A stretch of 64,000 nucleotides of DNA. Source: Caldicoprobacter oshimai DSM 21659. GTDB taxonomy: Bacteria > Bacillota > Clostridia > Caldicoprobacterales > Caldicoprobacteraceae. The translations under genes and the position numbers were made by a program. The stretch spans positions 964,502-1,028,501 of the forward strand of contig JAGB01000001.1 in the NCBI GenBank assembly GCA_000526435.1, read 5' to 3'. The notes under the pieces were generated by a model that was not told the DNA's origin, did not search any database, and saw only the letters and a program-made list of their open reading frames with translations. Positions 18,050-25,411 of the stretch are shown piece by piece. Position 1 is the first letter of the stretch. Every line of letters begins with the position of its first letter.

Positions 18050-18078
18050 TTGATATTATAGTCTATTTCCATTATGCT
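18050..18078 (+). promoter_or_regulatory. Promoter of truncated phd-vapC copy
   Basis: TTGATA (18050-18055), 17-base spacer, TATGCT (18073-18078). It matches the promoter at 16328-16356, including most flanking bases back to an ATGGTCAATTTAAAT block. Confidence 0.55.
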
Positions 18079-18113
18079 AAAAATAGCTAAAACATATTTG
18101 GAGGTGGTTACTA

Positions 18114-18426
18114 ATGATTATCAACGCCACCGAGTTTAAGATGAGAGTCGGCAAATATCTGAAATTGGCAGAAAAGCAAGAGATAATCATTACAAGAAAC
18201 GGAAAAGAAGTGGCAAAGCTAGTACCCATCAACAAGCAGGGAACGCCCAACGCTGACTTTCTGTATGGGCTTACGCGCAACTATTCAAATAAAGACATTT
18301 CTCTCAAGCAAATAAGAGAGGAAAGGATAGGCAGATTATTTTATCACGCGGGATGACGAGCTTAAAAAGCTCGTACCCAACGCTATACCGCCTTCGGATT
18401 TCTTAAAAATACTTAATTCTGATTGA
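18114..18426 (+). pseudogene. Truncated second copy of the phd-vapC module
   Basis: The first ~75 codons repeat the Phd-type antitoxin at 16393 almost exactly. After GATAGGCA the sequence jumps to the DNA that in the intact copy encodes the last ~25 codons of the PIN toxin (from ATTTTATCACGCG onward) and continues to the same GATTGA stop. About 327 bases are missing, and both junction sides in the intact copy share GCA (16610-16612 and 16937-16939). The remaining frame encodes an 80-residue antitoxin with an altered tail, which could still bind the shared operator or neutralise the intact toxin; that is speculation. Confidence 0.8.
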
Positions 18427-18539
18427 ATCATAAAAAGAAGTAATCTTCTATATGGATGAATAGCAAAGCTCCTTTCTGGATAAAATTAACACCTTATAAT
18501 GCTAACTCCCCATCAATTTAAATCACATGCAACAGGCTA

Positions 18540-18568
18540 TTGTGTTTTTGGAAAATATAGTATATAAT
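18540..18568 (+). promoter_or_regulatory. Promoter of ComK-like gene, copy 2
   Basis: TTGTGT (18540-18545), 17-base spacer, TATAAT (18563-18568). It is the counterpart of 8051-8079; the leader to the start codon is about 270 bases here, shorter than in copy 1. Confidence 0.65.
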
Positions 18569-18613
18569 GGTCTTATGCAAATGATGGTAAGCCCTTTTTA
18601 ATCACTTCCGATT

Positions 18614-18692
18614 AAAAAAACACACCCGATAAACACCGGGCATGAAATCTATAAACAAAATGTATCCTGCCTCTAGTTATATATTATGCCCT
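18614..18692 (-). ncRNA. Candidate structured RNA / terminator element in ComK-like leader, copy 2
   Basis: This has the same building blocks as 8305-8400. On the minus strand a GGGCAT near 18691 pairs with ATGCCC near 18640, followed by the CCCGGTGTTTATCGGG hairpin and seven T. The hairpin and the AACTAGA block are conserved while the rest drifts. The direction of function is unresolved. Confidence 0.4.
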
Positions 18693-18846
18693 GGTCAAAC
18701 ATAAATGCCAACTTTGATAAAAATTATCAAAGAGGTGATGCTTTTGCTTTTCTCCATACTTTATTTTTCCATCTACGTCACTTAATGTAACTGTATGCCT
18801 GTTTAAGTACTTTTATAACCAAAACTTAAAAAGGGAGGGCAATAGC

Positions 18847-19452
18847 TTGAGGAAGCGGGAAAATTATCTTGAAGAGGGCATAAGCGCCCTACTGCCGGTC
18901 TATACTCAGGGCGTAGGAGATACCACCGTGCTCATCACCCTGGAGGGCAATCAAAGGGTGATACATAAGAAAATAAAAGCGGTACTTAAAAGCATTGCAT
19001 CCAGCCTTTCCTACGACATTGTAGAGCTTCGGAGAAAGTATGGAGAAATATTAGGCCAGAAGGTTAAAATACCTATACCGCTTAAGCACGACCTTATACT
19101 GATGCACGTTGTGGTGAGGCAACCCCTTGTCCAAGGGGACCAAACCTTCGGGTATATAAACTTAAGCTGCATAGAGGAAGTGATAAAGGAAGGCAAGTAT
19201 TGCACCGTGGTCCTCAAAAACGGGGTGGATATACAGCTTTTGCAGTCATACAGCACCACACAAAAGAACATATTGAACGCTCAGCTAGTAAAAAAACACT
19301 TTCTCGAAAACAACTACCAGGGCATTGAAAAGATAAGCTCCTTTAAGGAGCTTGACCATGAACTCCGTTGCCCCGCCACCCGCGGCGATATGGTAGTGCT
19401 TTATGAGTACATAAAAAAACTCATTGATATGCTGGAGTCGAATATAAAGTGA
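18847..19452 (+). CDS. ComK-like regulatory protein, copy 2
   Basis: A 201-residue paralogue of the protein at 8532, the same length and alike in most positions without gaps. The conserved core again shows KIPIPLKHDLILM, FGYINLSCIEEV, VVLKNGVDIQLLQSYSTTQ and NAQLVKKHFLENNY, the pattern that resembles ComK. The TTG start and purine-rich AAAGGGAGGGC site are conserved, as are promoter, leader element and downstream inverted repeat, so the whole transcription unit was duplicated. Both frames are intact, which argues that both are expressed. The function in competence or other DNA-linked regulation is inferred only. Confidence 0.6.
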   Translation: MRKRENYLEEGISALLPVYTQGVGDTTVLITLEGNQRVIHKKIKAVLKSIASSLSYDIVELRRKYGEILGQKVKIPIPLKHDLILMHVVVRQPLVQGDQTFGYINLSCIEEVIKEGKYCTVVLKNGVDIQLLQSYSTTQKNILNAQLVKKHFLENNYQGIEKISSFKELDHELRCPATRGDMVVLYEYIKKLIDMLESNIK

Positions 19453-19461
19453 CTTTAAACG

Positions 19462-19516
19462 ATTCCCGGGGGAATGTAATTCCACTTCCTTGTGGAAACA
19501 TATCTCACCCGGGAAT
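19462..19516 (+). terminator. Inverted repeat after ComK-like copy 2
   Basis: Outer arms ATTCCCGGG at 19462 and CCCGGGAAT ending 19516 enclose a second small hairpin (TTCCAC...GTGGAA). It sits at the same place after the stop as the repeat at 9148-9217. Confidence 0.5.
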
Positions 19517-19681
19517 TGTAATTTCACCGTATTCTAGCAGGTGGGTACTTTAATCTAACCCGGGAGAGAAAGGCCCAGTGTTCACTTCGATGAAATTGAC
19601 TGCATTACTAAAAGTAATACCTTTTCAAGCGATATAAATTGCTCATTCATCATTTTCAAATACCCATCAAAATACGAAAAA

Positions 19682-21409
19682 TCATGTATACTGCAATTTA
19701 AGTTGTTCATTAATTATCCCTGCAATATAATGCACAAACTCGGGTGCATATTCAGGCATAAATGTATGAATTCTTCGAGCAATATAACGAGCTATAAGCC
19801 CCTTCGCCTGATTTCTAGATACAGGTTTAATTAAATCCACCGCTTCTTTTTCCATATCATCAAAAGATAGGTAGTTATAACCAACAATTCTACTTTCATA
19901 ATCTTTTTTTACCGCTGTTTCAAAATCCTTACTTAATATCACAAGTATTGTTTTGGGTTCTCTTTTGCTCTCCGTTTTATCCCAAGTTTTTGTGTGTAAA
20001 ATTTGCTCGAGTGATAAACCAAAGCATTTGGCCAAATTAATATTTGATTTACGCTTTGCATTGCTATTACCTTTACTATCCACACCATCATCGTCATTAT
20101 CAAAAACCACTATCATGGGAATTCCAAATTTGCTAAACAGACGCCAATATTTGGGGATTTGGTTTTTACCTTGAACCGCAATCACAGATACGCCCCTTCG
20201 ATCACAATCCAACCCAGCTGCAGCTAAATATTCGGGCAATGCTAATTCTTCGGTTTCGCCCTCAACCAAAATCACAAACCTAGCAAAAAAAGCCTCATTC
20301 AATCGAAAATTTGATGTACTTTTATAGTATTCCGTTATATTATCGAGAGTAGCTTTATTTTCGGGTACACCTGTCGCATGACAATGCTCAAGAAGATCTT
20401 GTTTGGTTACCAATGTTAAGGTAGTATGCTGGCATCCTTTTATTTCGTCATCATCTACTTTACGAACCAGGCCGATGGAATCAAAAAATTCTGTATCCAC
20501 AAAATGGCTTGAATGTGTAGAAATAATTACTTGAATTCCACTATCTGCAATTTCACGCAAAATACGGAATAAATTCCTTTGAGCTTGGGGATGCAAGTAT
20601 ATTTCCGGTTCCTCTACGGCCAGAATACCTGATAATTGCTCGCCAGACTGCCTTAAAGTAACTGCATAACTCCTAAGAAGTGCAAGAATCAAAAGATTTC
20701 TAGTTCCTTCCCCAAGCTCCGCTGGATCAATGTCTTTATCCCCTTGCGCTGGATCCATGGCTAATATTTGCATGGTCTTAAAATAGTTAGTAGGGGTAAA
20801 CGGTTTGAAATCCACCGACACTTTAATTGGCATATCTCCTTGCATCTCATCGAAATACCTGCTCAGGTTTTGTTTAAACTCTGGGAAACCAGCCACCTGA
20901 TCAAATAAGGCTACAATTTCTTTGAACTTCTCTTCAAGTTGAGCAGCTATATTGTCAGCACGCTGGTGAAATGTTTTACGTATCTGCCCTAACAAGGTCC
21001 AGTCGTGAAATGACATATGATTATTAAATGACCTATCAGCAGCAATATATGTACAAGGATATTTTGACTTACTGTCTTTTGATAAATAACTATCCCTATA
21101 TCCTTCTCTCTTATGCCGCAAAACGTATTCGCCTTTATTTCTATCAAACTCTAAGCTCATCTGCTCCCCATTATCAAAAATTAAAGAGATAAAAATTTCG
21201 TTTTGTTTGTTTCTTGCATAGTAGTCATATTGCTCGATTTTATTATTAGTCCACCATTCCAACCCAAGAATATTATTAATCGCCCTCATAATGTTTGATT
21301 TGCCAGCATTATTAGGTCCCACAAGTATCAATAAGTTGCTTTCAGGAAAAGTAAAATCCAGGTGCTTAATTGAGCGGAAATTTTTAATAATTACTTGCTT
21401 CAACCTCAT
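19682..21409 (-). CDS. OLD-family ATPase/TOPRIM nuclease
   Basis: A 575-residue protein with an N-terminal ABC-type ATPase and a C-terminal TOPRIM nuclease. Walker A is GPNNAGKSN (residues 31-39), the signature loop is LGEGTRNLL (~residue 223), and Walker B is LAVEEPEIYLHP (~residue 263) followed by an ISTHSSHF switch. The TOPRIM domain shows LVEGETEELALPEY (~residue 380) and VFDNDDDG (~residue 437), its metal-binding acids. OLD proteins cut DNA and act in phage defence. No UvrD-like helicase follows, so this is a stand-alone (class 1-type) OLD, not Gabija. It lies immediately downstream of the type I cas operon in the same orientation, 119 bases after cas5. Confidence 0.9.
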   Translation of the reverse strand: MRLKQVIIKNFRSIKHLDFTFPESNLLILVGPNNAGKSNIMRAINNILGLEWWTNNKIEQYDYYARNKQNEIFISLIFDNGEQMSLEFDRNKGEYVLRHKREGYRDSYLSKDSKSKYPCTYIAADRSFNNHMSFHDWTLLGQIRKTFHQRADNIAAQLEEKFKEIVALFDQVAGFPEFKQNLSRYFDEMQGDMPIKVSVDFKPFTPTNYFKTMQILAMDPAQGDKDIDPAELGEGTRNLLILALLRSYAVTLRQSGEQLSGILAVEEPEIYLHPQAQRNLFRILREIADSGIQVIISTHSSHFVDTEFFDSIGLVRKVDDDEIKGCQHTTLTLVTKQDLLEHCHATGVPENKATLDNITEYYKSTSNFRLNEAFFARFVILVEGETEELALPEYLAAAGLDCDRRGVSVIAVQGKNQIPKYWRLFSKFGIPMIVVFDNDDDGVDSKGNSNAKRKSNINLAKCFGLSLEQILHTKTWDKTESKREPKTILVILSKDFETAVKKDYESRIVGYNYLSFDDMEKEAVDLIKPVSRNQAKGLIARYIARRIHTFMPEYAPEFVHYIAGIINEQLKLQYT

Positions 21410-21528
21410 AAATCATTTACCTCTTTTTGTCATTGTTTTTGCTATAGAGATAATATTCGACACTTTCTTTATAATTCCTTCAAAGACAGTAAATTTATTG
21501 GTGCAATAAGTCTTGTACATCAATACGA

Positions 21529-22263
21529 TCATCTCAAAAGAACCACCGCATTGTCTACACCTTCAATGCTTAAAACCCTAACAGCTTCGTTTTTCACCTT
21601 AACGGTAATCCGGGCAGGTTTTAATATTCCTCGTTCTTCAACGAGCGGAACTATATAATTTAATAAGGGAAGGCCATCCTCCGATTTAAGACATTTCTCG
21701 TGCATGGGATAGATTCTGCCGCTTCCCTCTAGCAAACTAATATTCTCATTGTATAATATTGGAAATCCAGTAGAAACAATATTTCCTTCAACCACACTCA
21801 CATCTTTCACAAAAACCTTTTTAATTGCCGCCGCCGACTCGCTATCACCGCAGGTCACAGGCGAAGACATAAGAGCTTCTATTAAATCTTCTAATAAATT
21901 TTCATTCTTTAATATGACCGCCACATCCATTTCCTTTGTAAAGGCAAACTGCCGGCCAAGGGCATTGGTAGTTTTCATACCGTAATTTACTTCCCACTTC
22001 GTTATAACAGAAACTATATAGCTTTTTACTACACAGGGCGAAATAAGGCGCGACCCTGCCCAAACCACGGCGTCCTCCACGAGTTCCAAGTATTCCAAGG
22101 GATGTTTATCGTTTTTGTATCTTTGCAGTGCATTTGCCAGAATCCCCTTTATGGCCGACGGCGGCAAAAGCGGCAAAGTCAACGCCGACATCCAGGTAAA
22201 AGGCAGCCTAATCGAATAAAGCGAGTTTAACCGTAAAGTAAAAACCAAAGCCCTCATATCCAT
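21529..22263 (-). CDS. cas5: Cas5 subunit, type I-A-like
   Basis: A 244-residue Cascade subunit that binds the 5' handle of the crRNA. The N-terminal RAMP strand and loop read SIRLPFTWMSALTLPLLPPSAIKGILANAL (in pieces: LPFTW, LPLLPPSAIKG, LANAL), the pattern of Cas5a from subtype I-A. A SPVTCGDSES segment near residue 133 and a C-terminal beta-rich half complete it. It lies seven bases after cas7. A second ATG two codons later (22257) is better spaced from the AAGGAAG site. It is the last gene of the operon; no cas6 follows. Confidence 0.85.
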   Translation of the reverse strand: MDMRALVFTLRLNSLYSIRLPFTWMSALTLPLLPPSAIKGILANALQRYKNDKHPLEYLELVEDAVVWAGSRLISPCVVKSYIVSVITKWEVNYGMKTTNALGRQFAFTKEMDVAVILKNENLLEDLIEALMSSPVTCGDSESAAAIKKVFVKDVSVVEGNIVSTGFPILYNENISLLEGSGRIYPMHEKCLKSEDGLPLLNYIVPLVEERGILKPARITVKVKNEAVRVLSIEGVDNAVVLLR

Positions 22264-22270
22264 CTCTTCC

Positions 22271-23221
22271 TTAAATTTTATTTATAACCTCATGAAATAT
22301 TTCATCAATACTATCCTTTTTCACAGCCTTATCATTTTCTGCATGACCCCAGTACAAAAGGTTCGCGTGTTCGGGCATTAGATTGGCCGTGAGCACAAGA
22401 TAGTCCTGGTAAATCGGAGACACCGGAAATGGCAGTGGACCTTCTTCCGAATAAGCTACCAGCACCTCCAGCGGCTTTATATGGGGAATGGCATGGGAAA
22501 GTGAGGCGCCCATCTGCCCCGATATAAGATAACGATAGGCTTCTAGCGCTACTTTTATCCTTGACTTTCTTTCGCTTTCATCAATCAGAGCACCGGCACC
22601 ACTTGAATCCAATTTCGACTCAATAAGACCTATCCTCCCCGCATCCAATACCGACACAAACCCATAAAACCCCGAAGCATAAGATTTATTGAAAGGCATC
22701 ATAACTGCCGGGTCTGAAGAAACCCTGTTATGTATGACCTGCTTCCAACAGGATTCTACGTCCAATACCGGCAAAAGCCACGAAAACATAGCCCTGGACC
22801 CTCTTCTTGCCGATGTGCCCTTTTCTTCGCCTTCCCCTTCGCCCTTACCGCCTTTGGCCTTTTCTGCAATCAAATAGCCGTGCACATCGCAAATTCCGCA
22901 TCCTTTTACGGCTGCTTCTTCCGATTTTATAGTATAAAATTCTCCGTCTTTTAACATCGATGGCCTTATGGGTTCCCCCACCCTGCACGCATCGCAAAGG
23001 CCTATACCTTTTGCACTTCCGTTTAAAATCAACTGCCTCATTGCCTCGTAATGCCAATGTTTGAGCATCCTTCCCGATACTCCAGGCTCCTCCCTCAAAT
23101 TCCCTTTATCATCCAGGAACTGAATCATTCTGATATCATTCACATTACCAGCTATCATCTCATTGTTTAAGTCATGAACATTTATCTGGAACTTCACAGC
23201 AAAACTTACAAATTTAAGCAT
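22271..23221 (-). CDS. cas7: Cas7 backbone subunit (Csa2/DevR family)
   Basis: A 316-residue crRNA-binding backbone protein of type I Cascade. The early FAVKFQINVHDLNNEM and GVSGRMLKHWHYEAM segments are typical of the Cas7/Csa2 group; two CXXC pairs (LCDACRVG and GCGICDVHGYL, ~residues 73 and 107) may bind zinc; RAMFSWLLP, then SYASGFYGFVSVLDAGRIG and GQMGASLSHAIPHIKPLEVLVAYS follow. A low-complexity GGKGEGEGEEKG insert sits near residue 128. ATG 23221 is preferred because GGGGGAGG precedes it; an upstream in-frame start at 23260 is unlikely. It overlaps cas8a by eight bases. Confidence 0.88.
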   Translation of the reverse strand: MLKFVSFAVKFQINVHDLNNEMIAGNVNDIRMIQFLDDKGNLREEPGVSGRMLKHWHYEAMRQLILNGSAKGIGLCDACRVGEPIRPSMLKDGEFYTIKSEEAAVKGCGICDVHGYLIAEKAKGGKGEGEGEEKGTSARRGSRAMFSWLLPVLDVESCWKQVIHNRVSSDPAVMMPFNKSYASGFYGFVSVLDAGRIGLIESKLDSSGAGALIDESERKSRIKVALEAYRYLISGQMGASLSHAIPHIKPLEVLVAYSEEGPLPFPVSPIYQDYLVLTANLMPEHANLLYWGHAENDKAVKKDSIDEIFHEVINKI

Positions 23222-24683
23222 TGGTATCCTCCCCCACATAAATTTTTTTGTGTGATTCATAGCTAAAGGCCAACAGGTAAAGTGCGGCCTTTACCTCTTC
23301 AAAACTGTCTTTCATCAACCGGTTTAATTCCTCCAAATCTTTTGCCGAAGGAATATGAGGCCTTTCAGCCTGCATCCCCTCCCCTTTCTGCTCTTCTTTG
23401 CTTTCCTGGTCGTACCTTAATTTTGCCTCGCGCATAAGCCGCTGCAGTATTTCACTCATTTCCTTTTCCGTCCTGGCATTTCTTATACCGTCAGCAAAAG
23501 AGTAGTTCTGGTAGTTTTTATTCCATACAAAATAGCCCAACGTCTTTGCAAAGGACTTCACGGCCGTGCTGTTTAATATTTCTTCCTTGACCATAAACAC
23601 CCTCCTCAAAAAATATTTCGCAGTTTCCGGATACAGTAAATTCACTTTTCCCTCTGAAGACGTCTCCAGGACATACTGCCGTGCAAAAAGGCTTGCCGAC
23701 TTTTTGTTTTTGTAGTGTACGGCACTATTAAGGTGCAACAGCGAAGTGAGAGTTACATTCTCTGCCGACATCCTTCGGATCATTGTATCAACAATAGCTA
23801 TGTTAAAAGGGCTGGAATTTATAAATTCTATATAATTTGAAGTGGGGACAGTATAAAACCCGTCTACCCGGTAGCCCTGACCGCCGGCCCTTTCAAGGAC
23901 AGTTATTAATAAATTAAATTTCTCCAAAACATTCGCCGATGAAGGCAGCCTAGAAAAGAAAAGTAAAGGCAAAACCCTTTCCGGTGCTTTACCAGAAATA
24001 CGGTCCCTTCTCACCAGATGCTGTATGGAAAAGATCCTTCTCAAATCCGAACTCATAATTTTGCCTTCCGGCACGGGTATTATCATTACCTCTTTATTTT
24101 CGCCAAAATTCATTACAAAAGTGGCAAACCATATGCCCAAAAGCGAAAGCATCCCGCAAGTTTTGCATATGTTTTTTCTATCAGTAGACCTTTGTAAATA
24201 ACTAGCTTTAGAAGTTTTGTAACTTTGTAAATCGATAAAATCCCTGCTATTATGATAAGAAGTAGCGGAACTCAAGGCTATTATGTTGCGTATAGGGCTT
24301 CCTGCATGCTTACAGATATTTTCTCCGCTCTTATTCGCCCATCTATGAAAGGCCTTTTGATAAATATTCAGCGAATATTCTTCTCCCGCATACACAGTAA
24401 CATTATTCTGGCTTTTGGACGTTACTCCCGGCGTCATCCTCTGCACATGAAATGACGAAAATACCTTTTTCAAAACCAGGTTAATAGTTTTTTCGAGGGT
24501 GTCGAATTCACTTTCATCGACGAAAAACTCTATCTCGTAATGACCTCCCAAATCCTCAATCGAAAATATCTCTCCTTTTTTTTCGCCGAAAGCTTCCAGG
24601 CCTATCCTGGCAATTCCATAAGCTATCTTAACCTCAAGGTCCGGCAAGCCGGTTGCAGGAGTGTAAAGTCTTATGCTCATCAT
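23214..24683 (-). CDS. cas8a: Cas8a-like large subunit of type I Cascade
   Basis: A 489-residue protein in the position of the Cascade large subunit, which recognises the PAM and recruits Cas3. An N-terminal RLYTPATGLPDLEVKIAYG segment and a two-part cysteine motif (NICKHAG near residue 124, NICKTCGML near 174) agree with Cas8a/Csa4-type proteins of subtype I-A. The C-terminal third is helical with a charged, Gln/Glu-rich linker and may supply the small-subunit function, since no separate csa5 is seen. The start at 24683 shares ATGA with the stop of cas3'' and follows AAAGGGTGAG. Cas8 proteins diverge greatly, so the subtype rests partly on neighbours. Confidence 0.75.
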   Translation of the reverse strand: MMSIRLYTPATGLPDLEVKIAYGIARIGLEAFGEKKGEIFSIEDLGGHYEIEFFVDESEFDTLEKTINLVLKKVFSSFHVQRMTPGVTSKSQNNVTVYAGEEYSLNIYQKAFHRWANKSGENICKHAGSPIRNIIALSSATSYHNSRDFIDLQSYKTSKASYLQRSTDRKNICKTCGMLSLLGIWFATFVMNFGENKEVMIIPVPEGKIMSSDLRRIFSIQHLVRRDRISGKAPERVLPLLFFSRLPSSANVLEKFNLLITVLERAGGQGYRVDGFYTVPTSNYIEFINSSPFNIAIVDTMIRRMSAENVTLTSLLHLNSAVHYKNKKSASLFARQYVLETSSEGKVNLLYPETAKYFLRRVFMVKEEILNSTAVKSFAKTLGYFVWNKNYQNYSFADGIRNARTEKEMSEILQRLMREAKLRYDQESKEEQKGEGMQAERPHIPSAKDLEELNRLMKDSFEEVKAALYLLAFSYESHKKIYVGEDTNA

Positions 24684-25411
24684 CTCACCCTTTTCTCTAA
24701 ACACAACACATATTTTTCGATCTCTGCCACCATGCGCCACCCTCCGTACACGTCATCCGTTTTCTCATACTCGGCCCTTTCCAAAGCGGCGGAAATATCG
24801 CAAAGCTTCAGAATATGGTGGGCAAGGGAAACCATGAGCCTTCTTCTATGTTGTTCGAGAATGCTACAACCCCGGCTCCACTCCCGAAGGCCAACGGCCA
24901 TTTCCTTTAAGGAAGTCACATCCACCTTTCCCTCAAGGTCTTTGGGAATGAAGTCCCCTTCCTCCCTTATTTTTTCATCCCATATAATTTTTCCGTTCCA
25001 TCCTGCAATGCCATCCAAAATTGCCCTTACATCCGGTTTTTCGATATTATCGCCTAAAAGGCCTTGGTCGGTGTGGTGGATACATACGGCAAAGGCAAGG
25101 GGATTTTTCAAATTTTCCGGCAGCGTCTTCCATAAATAAGCGGCACCTATAGGCGCATGGATTGGGCTTTTTTTACCATTAACAAGGCATTTTTGCCATT
25201 TTGTCGTCAATTTACCCAAATCGTGAAACATGACCATCTTTTCGAAAGAAGACTTTAGTTCTTCCTTCTCTCCGTGGTATTCAAAGATTCTGATAATACT
25301 GCTGTAAAATACCGGAAATATTTTTTCAAACCTTTCAAGACATCTTTCAATATGTTCACTGTAAGCTTCAAAGCCATCCTTTGTCCTAGCGCTATAAAGC
25401 CCCACCATCAT
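24680..25411 (-). CDS. Cas3'' HD nuclease (split Cas3)
   Basis: A 243-residue stand-alone HD nuclease. The metal ligands are readable in order: SEHIE (His ~20), MVMFHDLGKLTTKWQ (HD ~63), SPIHAPIGAAYLW (His ~83), and CIHHTDQG (~110), with a later LAHHILKLCDISAALERAE helix. In type I-A the HD nuclease and the Cas3' helicase are separate proteins that join Cascade and degrade the displaced DNA strand. The ATGA overlaps on both sides (with cas3' and cas8a) show tight coupling. Confidence 0.9.
   Translation of the reverse strand: MMVGLYSARTKDGFEAYSEHIERCLERFEKIFPVFYSSIIRIFEYHGEKEELKSSFEKMVMFHDLGKLTTKWQKCLVNGKKSPIHAPIGAAYLWKTLPENLKNPLAFAVCIHHTDQGLLGDNIEKPDVRAILDGIAGWNGKIIWDEKIREEGDFIPKDLEGKVDVTSLKEMAVGLREWSRGCSILEQHRRRLMVSLAHHILKLCDISAALERAEYEKTDDVYGGWRMVAEIEKYVLCLEKRVR

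Noticed and set aside
19682-21409. Gabija (GajA) identity for the OLD protein
   Set aside because: No UvrD/PcrA-like GajB helicase gene is adjacent; the downstream neighbour is the ComK-like gene on the other strand.
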